Source of the DNA: Halichondria panicea
Lineage: Eukaryota; Porifera; Demospongiae; Suberitida; Halichondriidae
DNA: 64,000 bases
Direction of reading: 5' to 3'
NCBI RefSeq assembly: GCF_963675165.1
Contig: NC_087380.1
Location: forward strand, 6,642,071-6,706,070
Shown here piece by piece: positions 1 through 12,500 of the stretch (its first letter is position 1; each line of letters starts with the position of its first letter). The position numbers and the translations under genes are program-made. The notes under the pieces were generated by a model. It ran no database searches and had not been told where the DNA came from. It saw nothing but the letters and a program-made list of their open reading frames with translations.

Positions 1-379
1 TGGGGGTGTGGCTTGTAGGGGAAGTCCCTGTCCACCAACTGCACTATGTGATGGAGATACCTGCAGGATATCAATCAATTACTCGTTTGGTAACTAGGCA
101 ATAGGCATTGGCAAAAGTGGAGCTTGTCCAATACAACAGTTGCTGTATTAAAGAGGTATTCTGCTAACACAGGTTGAAATACATGCAATGCTTATTATAA
201 ATCGAGATTCTGGGATCTCTATTAAATACTGAAACTGTAGATGACCACAATAGACAACAGACAATAGACACACACCTCACCTGTGAGGGGAAACCCAGGT
301 TGTATATGCTAATATGAACATTTCTGGGGTCTATTAAACTGGTTTTATTATAGAATGACCAAAACTGTAGAATGACGAC

Positions 380-422
<43 letters not shown>

Positions 423-3400
423 CATCTGCGAGGGGGAGCCCAGACTTGGTGCGGTTGGGTTCCTTCTCTTCCAGAACAGTTTGAGTGCCACTGCCGGGTT
501 GTTGACCAGCCCCAGGAACAGGAGGTAGCAGGAGACCATGATGGAGGTTACCATCATACCATCCTACAGTGATTAACATGACTGTAATAACCGGTTAGCC
601 CACTAAAATCTAGAATATACGTACAGACTGTACATGTACGTACAATTGCTATAATGAACGCTCTGATGTAACGATGTATACTGAAAGTGATTGGTTATTT
701 CCAGGGCGATGGGCTATATGACTATGACACACGATACTTCTAAGTACTGTATTAGTTTGTACATACATGTATACAGAAATTTGTGTAGTGAAAAAATTGT
801 CTTACATGACAGTGGATGACAATGACATTCTGCCTGTCTGCCCTCAACCATGCATCCATACTGCGACACAGGTCCACCAGCTTCTCCAGCTCTGGGGTAC
901 CTCGGGGAGGCCACGCAAAGTCGTACACCTGTGGTGGTGGTATTGACAGTTAGTGGTACAAAGTTATGCATAAATATACACCTTAAACGTATGATGTACA
1001 TGCGCACATTGCGTCAGTACTCGATACTGTTACTAGTAGCTTGTCGCAGAGGACACTACTCAAACAAAGGGTCAATTCAGCACAATCAGTTTGCAATCAT
1101 TTATGTACATGTTGAAGTGCATGTAGTTTGTACTAATATCGGCCTCCTCGAGTACATGCATGTACATACATTGATAGTGTGTGAAAGACACAGCATTTCA
1201 TTTCAGTAACTCTAACCTGATTTCCGAGTTTGTTAGGATCGTAGCTGTCCCCTGACAGGTTGAACACAAGGTAACCTGACGGGTGTCTCTCATCAAGCCA
1301 CACCTTCACCTCATCCAGCTGGTCGTTATGGGGACGTGACATCACTATGTGGGACAACAGGATTGCATTGGTTACAACTCTTTACTATAATTATGAAGTG
1401 ATTAGATTAAGGAGAGGAAGTGTGCAGAGTAAATAGTACTTCCTGCTTTAGATAGCATATTATAAGATAACTGTAATACACTAGCTTTCAATCACAATCT
1501 AAGAAACCACTCATACAGCGACTGAGATAACAAAAGCCAACAACAGTATGACTCTTCAGAAAGCAAAGGACAGCTTCAGCAAGTCTTGTGCATGTGGTGA
1601 GAACTACAGCAACAACTGTGCCCACTATCTATCGAATGCTCTCATCTTGGGTGGCTACTCAGCCATTAATGGAGGGGAAGGAGCAGACTTAAGAATCAGA
1701 AATGGATTTTGTGTGTGCAAAAGCGGTCGCCCGATTCGTGCTAAAGAGCTACGAACTTGGTTTGGAAATAACTGGACTAGCCATTCATCTCCAAAAGACA
1801 ACGGGCTGATGCTAGTTTACCAAGAGAGGGCAAGTGATGGACAAGGACACGTGCTACTGAAGGAGTACAAGGCTGGGAAGCAGGTCAGCTATGCGGGTAC
1901 TGGAGACTACCCAGAATGGGCAACACAGGAGTACTACTATTGAACTGGATATTGCAGCTACATGTACACTGCAAATATACAATGAACTAGAATTGAAAGG
2001 GGACTTCTAGCGGCCTACTACAGCTTTCTAGGATGAGTATGTTTTAGTTTTTAGTAAACTTTGGTAATCCAGGTTCTATTAAAAGTAAAATAAATGATGT
2101 GTGGGCAAGTGGTGTAGCTGCTTTGCTGCCTAAGATTAAAGTTTTAGAATGCCACGTATTCGATATACACTGTACAATGTACATGTACGGCATTGGCTGC
2201 ATGAGTACGTAAGTGTGGTCCAAGTTCAAAGGAAACTATACATGTCTGGTTTCCAGGCAACAAAGTAGTTATCACATGGCTATAAGTGCCTAAGCAGCTT
2301 ATTGGCACGTTAATTACTGGTAATGGCTGTAGGCCCATGCGTCACTAATACTTGAAAACAAATTACAAAATTAATATTTAATTACAGTATACCCACCTAA
2401 TATTCTTGAGGTGATATAAGAGACATCCAGAGGTCGCTTGGAGGCACTGCAGAGGGTACACACAGTAATGGTCAATGTGCTGGTCGTGCTGTAGCTTTGT
2501 CACATCTAGCTAGCTATATACATGTACGTACTTTTTAAGTGATTGAAATGTGAGTTCTACCTACATCTTCTAGAATCTCAGCTACTCCATAGCTAAGTTA
2601 GATCATTATTCTTATAGCCTAAGAGTAGACATCACTCACTTGGACATGCTCTCCATAATCTTAGAGGACGAGTCTTTGATGTTCTTGAACAGAGACCCTG
2701 CCCCCTCTTTCATGAACCCAAACAGTTTGTGTGCCTGGTGACTTGTTGACGTTGCCCATGTGGGCTTCCCATCAGCCGTGGCGGCAGCATCAATGGGAGC
2801 TGTGTGTGTGTGTGTGTGTGTGAGGGAGGGGGTGGGTGATGAGTGTGTGGGTGTGTGGGTGTGAGGTCATACAGTACGTAGCAGTGTACACAAGCACAAA
2901 TAGATCAGTAGAGAGAGAGAATCAACGTCTCCATTAGGATCAAATTAAGACAAAAATTGAGAGTTTGTAAGTCAAAATAATTATTGTTTGTTATGTCACT
3001 CAATACAGTGAGTCAAGTAATGGCCAGGACATGTACAGGTAGTTGGGGGAGGTTATAATTAAGTACATGTGACGCTTCAATTATTGCTTTGCCCATGCAC
3101 TCAACATGGTCAAGCCATATGTAACTGCTATTGGTAGCAGACAGAACGTGTAGTTACATGTAGTAGGGGTCGTTATTGCTTTACCCATACCCAACACACA
3201 GGACGGCTATTGGTAGCTAGTACGCAGTACCCGGGTAAATTGCTTTGCCTCACCTGGTGTCGGCTGCACACGTTCCAGGAGGTCAGAGCAAGGTCTCTCC
3301 AGGTCCTCCCTCAGAGTGTCCGACACTGTGAACAGTTGTGCCGTGATCTCATCCACAGAGGGACGGCGAGACGGGTCCACTGACAGACACGACTCTGTGG

Positions 3401-6191
3401 GGGGAGGGGGAGGGGGAGGGGGATAGGGTTACATGACTGCCACATGAATGTGTACTGAGCTTATCTACTACATGTAGAATATGCACAGCTACTGTACATG
3501 GATATTGTACATGTAGGTCTTATGCCATTTCAACCATCAAAGGCAATTTACATACGAAGGATGTACATGTTGCTATGATTATTTGATTTTATGCACATTG
3601 TAAATATCCATAACTCAGTCCAAGTTGGCAACTATGCGCTATATAACTCACTGATGATGTGATGGAACATGATGTAGACTGTGTCCTCAGGGGGAATCTT
3701 GTAGTTGGCGTTAATGATCCTCAGTTTGGCCGAGTCCTCAAAGGGGTGTGTTCTAAAGCAGAGCATGTACAGTAGACAGCCCAGTGCCCAGATGTCCGCC
3801 TTCTGGTTGATGGGGTGGTTGCTGTACAGGTCTATCATCTCAGGGGAGCGGTACATGGGCGTGGTGTTACGGTTGATCTGGAGGTGGGCGGAGGATGAGA
3901 GAGAGAGAGTACAGAGCTATTTTCAATCCTCAATCTCAGTTCAACACACACATATTTTTTATAGCCTATTATGTAGTAAACCAGGCCTAAGAGGTGTCTA
4001 GAGGTGGTTAGGACCGACTACACCACCGACCAGTGTGGGCATATCCGTGGCTATAATATGCATTGTTATCTCCACAGTAAATGTAAGCACTGTACCTCCT
4101 ATACTCTATACACACAATGTCTCTCACCTCATCCTCTGCTAGGCCCCTCTGAGTGGCGGACCAGGAGGGGTCAGGGTTCACCTGTTGGGTGGTGGCCGAC
4201 CCAAAGTCACACAGCTTGATCACACCTTCTCCGCTCAGCAGGAGGTTCTCAATCTGTGGCACAATAATATTATATGTACATACTATAGGAGCAATCCATT
4301 AACTACAGTACATGTAGACAAACGTGTGTACTTAAACAATAAGATTCGGGATCTATAGATACTTTGGTCGATTTCTATAAACACATGCATGTAGTCTAAA
4401 TGCACTTTAGGGCTGTGTACACATGCACATCTTAGAGGGTTAGTATGAGTCTCCTCCCTCACCTTGACATCTCTGTGAATGATGGGTGGGCTCTGGGAGT
4501 GCATGGCGGCCACAGCAGAGCAGGTGGCATAGAACACCCTCAGTACTTGCTGGGGGGTCAGCACTGTGCACTTCAACACGGCCTCGAGGGGACCCCCTGT
4601 GGAGATGTGTGTGGTGTATTATGTAAATGCCACAATGTCCCACAAAGTTATGTCAGAACAAATGACTAGCCTGACCGTGTATCCTGTTCGATTATGTAAC
4701 AGCTTCACAATAAACATAGCAAACATCGTATATATATACAATCGATATCACATTCAACATCGAAGCTGTGACCATCAACAATTAATGTACAATCTAACTC
4801 AGAGGTCATCAATACATACACAAAAGTCTACACTACTGTACGTAGCTACAGCTACTAACAATGTGCGATAATTATATACAGAGCGTGCACATGTATACAT
4901 GCAGCTACTGGCTACTCCCCCTCTCACCTGTACACAGCTCAGTCTGAATGAGGAACTCTGCGTTGCCATGGGAGGTCTGGGTGGGCGGACACCCGGCTGA
5001 AGCTACGTACTGGATGATGTGAGGGTGTTGGCCCAGCTGTTTCTGTTGGTGTGTATGTGTGTGTATGCAGAGAGAGATATTCTTGCCAGTGTACAAATGG
5101 ATCACCAGAGAGTGCACCACATACTTGGCAATGTTGTAACTAACACTGTAACAGTACACTACCTATTTCAAATATTCATGCTATATACATGTACATACGT
5201 GCACTATGATTATGCACTACACAGAATTAATACTGGCACACATTAGGCAATTGAAAGTGAATGACAGTGCATGAAATGATATCCAGCTCAAGTGTCTGGT
5301 GTCTCATGTTAGGGAATGATTATTAAGGACTAGTTGGTTCTTGGGAGTAGCTTACCAGGAAAGCTATTTCCTTCTTTATGACCTTCACGTTCTCTCTAGA
5401 CACGACTTGCCTCTGCAATAGGGGGGGTGGGGGTGCAAATGTGGGGTCAATATCGATATACATATGTAACCCCAATTGTGTGTTTCCCCACAGCACTAGA
5501 GAACATGGAGTGTACGATTAGTAACGAGAGTCTGGAATGACTGACAAGCACAAACCATCTCTCTACAAAACACACAATGGAGTCTGTATATACAACATTC
5601 ACTATCTGTAACGTGCAGGCTGTGTTGTTGATGGTTCAAAGAGACCATGATTGCGTAATTGAACTACATGTATGTGCACTGCCTTTTCAATGGAGATTGA
5701 ACCAAAACTGACAACAATGGGTGCAGTGAACCTGATACTGGGTGGTGATACTGGGTGATTAGAACATACCTTGAGGGCAAAGTCCTCGCCCGTTTTGATG
5801 TCCTGTGCAATGAACACGTATCCATAGCCACCTGTATGATACATCGATACAGAGCTTAATAATTAGCACAGCACAGCAATAATAATAATTACAACACCCT
5901 GTAATAATAATGGTAGTGTGCAGAACTTGTACGCATGTCACATGTGTATACCAGATGGTAAACAGTACTAGCTCATTGCTAATGTTATTGGTGTAAATTA
6001 TACCGTCCATCCCGTACTGACTGTGTGTACGTGTACATTGTTTCTGTGCAACAGTTTATCATATCACCTTCGGCAATGACTTTCTTGATCTTGAGTTTGT
6101 GGCCGTCACCCAGGTCAACCACCTGCCCCACAAATCGACTAGTTTCAGAACCAGAACCTCCACCAAAATAGTTACTGAACATATTTGACAT
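1..6191 (-). CDS. GAK: Cyclin-G-associated kinase (GAK/auxilin family), 3' end off the window
   Basis: Serine/threonine kinase of the NAK family that in animals drives uncoating of clathrin-coated vesicles. Exons, in transcript order: 6191-6068, 5831-5770, 5412-5356, 5042-4928, 4596-4463, 4253-4128, 3877-3652, 3394-3254, 2799-2640, 2446-2397, 1344-1217, 928-806, 563-421 and 60-1. All join in frame with GT-AG borders, giving about 549 codons. Visible motifs: glycine loop EGGYGYV, lysine in FALK, catalytic IIHRDVK, CDFGSA and PMYRSPE. A PTEN/tensin-like region follows, with [23 protein letters not shown] and the P-loop VIHCHDGMMVTS. The P-loop keeps the cysteine, but the CX5R arginine position is not Arg, so this part is probably not an active phosphatase, as in other GAKs. 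The C2 domain, clathrin-binding region and J domain lie beyond the left edge. The ATG at 6191 gives an N-terminus like that of GAK ([11 protein letters not shown]). The ortholog call is firm; exact borders were set by eye. Confidence 0.93.
379..420. repeat. (AC)n microsatellite forming a GAK splice donor
   Basis: A dinucleotide AC tract of about 42 bp. On the minus strand it reads GTGTGT and starts immediately after the ATGAG that ends GAK exon 563-421, so the repeat itself supplies the GT of the 5' splice site. Confidence 0.85.
1548..1943 (+). CDS. Tae4-like (NlpC/P60-type) cysteine amidase, intronless, nested in a GAK intron
   Basis: A 131-aa single-exon ORF on the strand opposite GAK, between GAK exons 2446-2397 and 1344-1217. 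The layout matches type VI secretion amidase effector 4 proteins, which cut peptide cross-links of bacterial cell wall. A candidate nucleophile Cys24 sits in [11 protein letters not shown], followed by a GGYSAI turn. [11 protein letters not shown] is in the place of the family's conserved RV-D-(L/I)-x-YL segment. GLMLVYQ and then GQGHVLL supply a candidate catalytic His101. No signal peptide is visible in this ORF. A polyadenylation hexamer AATAAA lies at 2089-2094, about 145 bp past the stop, so it looks like a eukaryotic transcription unit rather than contamination. Homologs of tae genes acquired by animals (dae genes) are established knowledge. Assignment to the Tae4 branch rests on motif spacing read by eye and is an inference. 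The alternative is another papain-like amidase or an unrelated cysteine-rich protein. Confidence 0.55.
   Translation: MTLQKAKDSFSKSCACGENYSNNCAHYLSNALILGGYSAINGGEGADLRIRNGFCVCKSGRPIRAKELRTWFGNNWTSHSSPKDNGLMLVYQERASDGQGHVLLKEYKAGKQVSYAGTGDYPEWATQEYYY
2089..2094 (+). terminator. Polyadenylation signal of the nested amidase-like gene
   Basis: AATAAA on the plus strand, 146 bp downstream of the TGA at 1943. It supports an independent plus-strand transcript within the GAK intron. Confidence 0.45.
2801..2822. repeat. (TG)n microsatellite forming a GAK splice acceptor
   Basis: On the minus strand this tract reads CACACACAG directly before GAK exon 2799-2640. The CA repeat runs straight into the AG of the 3' splice site. 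Confidence 0.8.
3398..3422. repeat. G-run tract beside a GAK splice acceptor
   Basis: Several runs of four to six G separated by single A, on the plus strand. The pattern could form a G-quadruplex. On the minus strand it is the pyrimidine-rich tract and CACAG acceptor just upstream of GAK exon 3394-3254. Confidence 0.6.
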
Positions 6192-6531
6192 CCTCTCTCA
6201 AGCCTGTCCCTGACTCACACAACACAATTTTGAAGTTAGCACGGCACACAAAACAGGGTGACCTCCAACCGTTAGTATCTCTTGAAACACCTTGCAGAAG
6301 TAAAGAAAAGTAAATTCTGTGGTTGTTCTCTATAAAGCAATCGATGATTTTCTACATTTCAATATTACAAAAAAATTGCTCTAATTTAGTGACCTGAAAA
6401 TAATCATTACATCACCATTGTAACCAATTAATTTTCTCACGTCCTGTTTGAGAGTTTTTTCACGCATGCGTGTGAAACCACGTGGTCCAAAGCAGCCTCG
6501 TGGCAGCAATAAAGCTGTCACCACACCCAAG
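6192..6531. promoter_or_regulatory. Bidirectional promoter region between GAK and FARSA
   Basis: A 340-bp interval separates the two divergent start codons, so both promoters must lie here or overlap it. It holds a palindromic CACGCATGCGTG at about 6462-6473, resembling an NRF1-type GCATGC core. No TATA box is evident. An in-frame ATG at 6448 would lengthen FARSA by 28 residues, but the ATG at 6532 has the better context (AAGATGG) and fits the family's N-terminus. Confidence 0.5.
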
Positions 6532-9500
6532 ATGGCAAAGACAGAACTCTCAGCAGAGGAGATCGTAAAGCTTCTGGAGGGCAGGGAAACAGTTGACTCT
6601 TATGACCTGTCCCAAGAGTTCAATAAGGACCACCAGCAGATCATAGGGGCCATCAAAAGCTTGTCATCACTTGGAGATGTGAGCTGATATCAATATTGAA
6701 ATGTATCTGTCATATCATGATTGATAAGACAACATCATTCTACAATGAAAAATACTACAATGAAAAATACATCGCTACTTTTTAATATGTACATTGATAT
6801 ATACAATAATTTTTTTTTTTCGTAAATTCACTCTAAAAACCCGAGGATTTTTATATTATTATTATATATTTGTGGAATGTGATGCATTGCCTACACTATT
6901 GTGTGTAGGTTATAGTGACTGAGCAGAGGCAGTTTGAGCAGTGGGTGCTGACAGACGAGGGGTCAGAGGTCGTGAGGGGTGGTAGTCACGAGGCCAGAGT
7001 GTATCATGCGGTGGACCCTCAGCATGGCAGCCTGCAGGCCGACATCATGGTGAGTATGGTATGAGGTTGTGGTTGTCTAGCAATTAACGCTCTTTCATGT
7101 ACATACGATGTGTGTACATGCATGAGGTAGCTTGTAGCCTCTACTGATTGTCGTATAAACAGCTGTACAAGGTGTACAAGCCCAAACTTGTTCTAGTACA
7201 AGATAATGTATAAACAAACATGTTTCTGTACAATGCTGTACAAGGTCCCCTGCAGTGACTGATGCATGTATTATTGCTCTCTATTATTGCTCTCCATTTT
7301 TTTAATGGCACAGTGTACTCGTTCTGTGCTGTTTGAGTGGAGGAGCTAGAGAAAATTACGTGCTTATCAATTGCAGTGAGGCCTCATACTGGGTCCTACT
7401 GTGCCGCAATGAGCTCACAAGCCCATGTGCTGTAATTGCTATTAACCCATGTTTTGTATCTACTGTAGTCTTGTCAGTCTTGTTTTGTATCTACTGTAGT
7501 CTCTTGTCAGTCTTGTTCTGTATCTACTGTAGTCTCTTGTCAGTCTTGTTCTGTATCTACTGTAGTCTCTTGTCAGTCTTGTTCTGTATCTACTGTAGTC
7601 TCTTGTCAGTCTTGTTCTGTATCTACTGTAGTCTCTTGTCAGTCTTGTTCTGTATCTACTGTAGTCTCTTGTCAGTCTTGTTCTGTATAGATCTCCTAGA
7701 AATATATACATGTATGTTGACTATCTATGGGCGTCCTAAATGCTATACCACAAAGTAGTGTAGTGGTTTCTCAGAAAGAGATTCATTTCCTGTTTGTTTC
7801 TCACCTTACAGAAAAGTGTACCTAATGCCAAGATTGGGTTCAGCAAGGCCATGTCCGGTGGGTGGCTGAGTATTGACAAGAAGGCCGAGGGCGGACCACG
7901 ACTACACAGGAAGGTGGGTTGCTATGGTAAAAGTGTTGTTTTGAGGGTCATAAATTTAGTTTAGAATGCTAAAATGAAGGATGACTTGAATGGCTACAAG
8001 ATAATGTCTGTGGGGTTAGATTTGTGAAGATAGCCATTGTTTGTTGTGTGTAGCCTATGAAGATGATATGGTCTTCCTCAGGTGAAAACAATAGAAGACA
8101 CAGTACAAGCTCTGTTAATGAAGATAGGGAAGGAAGAGGTAGCGAGTGATCAGTTGAAGGAGTTTAAGAAGAGGAAGCTCATCAACAATGAGTGAGTGGG
8201 GTAGTCATAATGGCCGCTTGTTGAGAGTACTGAATTTATTATCTTGCTGTATAGAAAGAATACTAGCCAATAAAAAGAAAGGTTATGCATGTGTTAAACC
8301 ATCACCACCACCACCCCTCCCACACACACACACACACACACCAGTGTTATCAAGTGCCTCATAGTGAGGAAAGGAAGAGACTTTACCACTCAAATAGCCA
8401 AACAAGATGTCAACCTCACACCGGAAATGATCCAAAGGTAACCAAACATCATCCACAAGATTCTCTGCATTTATCCCCAGTAACTGTCTTTTGCCAATAG
8501 TTACTATAGGCCTCACTTTCTTATGCAGTGGCTCGTGGAAAGACAAGAGTTTCAAGGAGTACAACTTTGATGCCCTGGGTGTGCCCCCCTCCACTGGTCA
8601 CCTCCATCCCCTGCTCAAGGTCCGCACTGAGATCAGGAAGATCTTCTTAGAGATGGGGTAGGTACAGTGTGTTAGAGCTCTTATTACTATAGAACTAGCA
8701 ATACAAGACAGAGAACTAAGTCTAAGAGGAGTGAAACACATGGCGCTGCTTTCGTTGGTTAGCAATCGTAAACAAAAATTAATTCCTCGAAAATTGTTCT
8801 TTAATTAGAATTATTTGCTATAGTGTGCAATAGCGTTTCCAGTAAGCAGTCAATCCACAACATTTATTGAACGAAATGCTTTTATTAGAGGCCATTCACG
8901 AAATTTAAGTGTCTCGAAAATTTCGCACTATACGATATATATGTACAGTGTATTATTTGTCCTGTATCTACATAAACTGTGACACGTGTACTAGCCTCAA
9001 TTCCCTGCACTTTAATCTCTGCTCCCTCTGCAGATTCACTGAAATGCCAACCAATAACTTCATTGAGAGCTCTTTCTGGAACTTTGATGCACTCTTCCAA
9101 CCTCAACAGCACCCGGCCAGGGACGCTCACGACACATTCTTCATTAAAGGTGTGTGTGTTTATAGGTCATCTCTAGTAGGTCCCACATTTAGTAGGTGCT
9201 CAATGCACTTGAAATGCCAGGGGTTTGTGAGTATACATGTCTGTTTGTTTACTTAAAGGAGTTTTGCCCGGATCCGTTTTTAGCTCTGCCGTACACCATT
9301 ACAGGGCTCGCGCTAAAAATATTAGTATGACCGTCGAAATGTCAGTCCAATTAATGTTTTGATCCGACAAAATGTAATTTTGCTCTGACATGCAATCAAC
9401 ATAAAGTTGGCCATACAATTTATAATTTCAAAATCAGGCACACCTGCAGTCATTAATTGGTTCTTATGCATGAGGCTGGCAGCATGATCTTCGAAGTCTA

Positions 9501-12500
9501 TTTTGGGCTTGTTTTTGACAAAATATATTGGGCTATATATAGCCCATGGTCTTTTCCCGAAAATGATAAATTAAGTTGGACGCTCGAGTATTCCTTGAGC
9601 CATCCATAAACTCGTTCAAATTTCTTAGGCCTGATAGCTTATCATGAAACTTTGTAGAGAGAGACCCACCAACCAAAGTGAGAGAACAAACTAAGAACTT
9701 CAGATAGTTCGCTTGCTCTCTGCTAGCTACATGTAACTACATTCAATATACAGCCATGAGGCAATTTGTAATTCTTGGTCATTTTCACTGATCCATTTAT
9801 CCACACTTCTTGTTCTGAGCTACTAGAGCCCCGCTCCAACAAAATGTCTGACTAACACGTGCAATGATCTGTCACGTGCACATAATGACCGGATTTTGTC
9901 AGGTGTCAGACTGTTATTTCGAGCCCTGCATTAACTGAGCGCACCCATAATAATTATGGTGCAATAATGCTGTGACCAATAGATTAACCTCTCACTCCAC
10001 CCCACCCCCCACTGCAGATCCCCCATCATCCCGGGACTTTCCCACCGACTATTTGGAGAGAGTAAAGAAAACTCACGAGAGTGGAGGATACGGCTCCATC
10101 GGGTGAGGGGCTTAGAGTCCACATGTGTTAGTTGCATTCAAGCATGGGACTGTTGGGTGTTATTTTGTTGCATAGAATCAGAAGAAGTATTTTCAGTAAA
10201 CAGAGAACCTCTCACTGGCGTTTGTATCATAGCATGCAGGATGTGTTTTTGGTTGGTCTTGTTTAGTCTACTCTGTGCCAGCTTTATTAAACCATTGCAT
10301 AGATTCGACCGTTTTGTGTAGCTATGCATGTTCTATGCAGGTGGTGTCACATATGTCATAATAGTATACAGTTGGTATAGTGCTCTCCACTCTGTATGAG
10401 CAGCACTGGACCTCTCTCTGTCCTGTGCTGTGTGTGTGGAGTAGCTAGATCGAGGGAGTGTTCATTTTTTAGCAGTGGGTCTTCTCTATGTGGCCACACT
10501 GTGTCGGAGTGAACGCACATGTACATGTCACGAAAGCTACCATTACCCAGTTAAAATTTTAATGCGTTATAAAGAGAGGCAATTCGATTCGATGCATCAT
10601 GGTGTCTAATCTTCATATCTCCCCTGCCCCCTCTATATAGGTACCAATATGATTGGAAGCTGGAGGAAGCACAGAAGAACATCCTCCGCACACACACCAC
10701 GGCCGTTAGTGCTCGCATGCTCTACAAGATAGGACAGCAGGAGAAGTTCACCCCTGTCAAATACTTCTCTATCGATCGTGTGTTTCGCAACGAGACACTG
10801 GATGCTACTCACCTGGCAGAGTTTCATCAGATTGAGGGAGTAGTGGCCGACTATAACCTGACACTGGGTGACCTCATAGGAGTGCTTAATGCTTTCTTTC
10901 GCAAAATGGGTGAGACCTAGTGTGTGTGTGTCTTATGGCTTGAGTGTCCGTATCTACTCGACCATTTCCCATAATAAATTATTACTAAGTTGTATGGTGT
11001 GGATCATCACCTAACACAGTGCCTTCCATTACGCAATGTCCCCTAACTACTGCTATACCCCAGTGCACATAGACTAAGCGATGGTACTGTCAGTGTTCCA
11101 CTCACTTTATACTGTGCTAGAGCAGCTGTTCCTACCTGCGACACACCTGGTCACTATCATTGCACTGGTGTTACTATTAGGAGGATACATTAATGGTGGT
11201 CTTGAATCTCTGTCTAGGTCTAATGTCCTCCATAAGACCTGGTTTTTATGTATGTATGTGTCATGTTTTGTTTTTCCACTATCCCGCATTTGTTAAACTC
11301 TATTATTTTCATTGAAAACTGTTACAGTGTAGTGCATCGATCCCGTATCTATTCTATCCTCTACCTATTACAGGCATCACTCAGCTCCGGTTCAAGCCTG
11401 CCTACAACCCTTACACTGAGCCAAGCATGGAGGTCTTCAGTTATCACGAAGGTAAGGGAATTCTTATAAGGTATCCAATCTCTCTCGATTCATAATGATA
11501 CGTATAATGTACTCGGTCTACTAGTATTGTCAGTCAAAACAAGGGTATATACAGAGAAGAGGGTATGCAACTCACCCTATTCTCAGAATAATCTGACTTC
11601 GTATTGAGGTATTTTTAGAACTGCCCACAAAAACGCCCACGCGTAACCTTTGACCACACAAGGTAAATCATCAAAGTATTTTTTTGTATATAATTATCTT
11701 CAGGTACTAGGTAGCTAGCTAGCTCGATTGCAGCATAGTAAAACTAGTTCTCAACAGCAGTATGGCTCGTACTAGCAGTGTTAAAGGCAAAGGCAAACCA
11801 TCCAACTGAACAGCTGCAACTCCAAGAAGATGAAACCTAGGTACAATAAACCTGTCTTCCTGAGTCTCTGGTACTTCTTAACAATGCGCCCAGCACTTAA
11901 CTTCCCACTCGAAGGGGTCGTCTTGGACCTGGCTGGATTAGGACTGGTCATGACACTTCTCTAAAATAATACTGCACTGTTAGCTAGCTAGCAAAGGCAG
12001 CTCTGATGTACACGCCCATAATTATAACTCCGTAAATAACACTGCCCACTTGTTCGCGTCCGTCCGTATACTGGATTCTATTTTTAGCATATCCGGTCTC
12101 TGATACGAAGTCGCATGAGTATGTACGGTACATAGTGAGTTGCATGCCCTCTTCTCTGTATACGCCCTTGGTCAAAACTAACACTGACTACATAACCTTC
12201 TGCAGGGCTCAAGAAGTGGGTGGAGGTGGGTAACTCTGGTGTGTTTAGACCAGAGATGCTCCTCCCCATGGGACTCCCCGAGGATGTCACCGTCATTGCC
12301 TGGGGGCTCTCTCTAGAGAGGTGGGCGTATGAAATATCCTGTGCTGCATTCATTATTACATACAGTGCATCCAGCTTAGAGAGTAGATTACCACAAATTT
12401 GTGAGTAGCTGTACTTAATATGGAACATTTCTAAGAAATGGTGTTGACACCAGTGTGTAGGTGGAATGACCAAGCTACAACATACCTAAAAATGTTTCCA

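Noticed and set aside
3398..3422. G-quadruplex regulatory element claim
   Set aside because: The tract is sufficiently explained as the pyrimidine tract of a splice acceptor on the other strand; kept only as a repeat.
7333..7758. A 141-codon plus-strand frame and an 83-codon minus-strand frame with an 11-residue repeat
   Set aside because: Both come only from the 33-bp minisatellite in FARSA intron 2; the intron is bounded by good splice sites.
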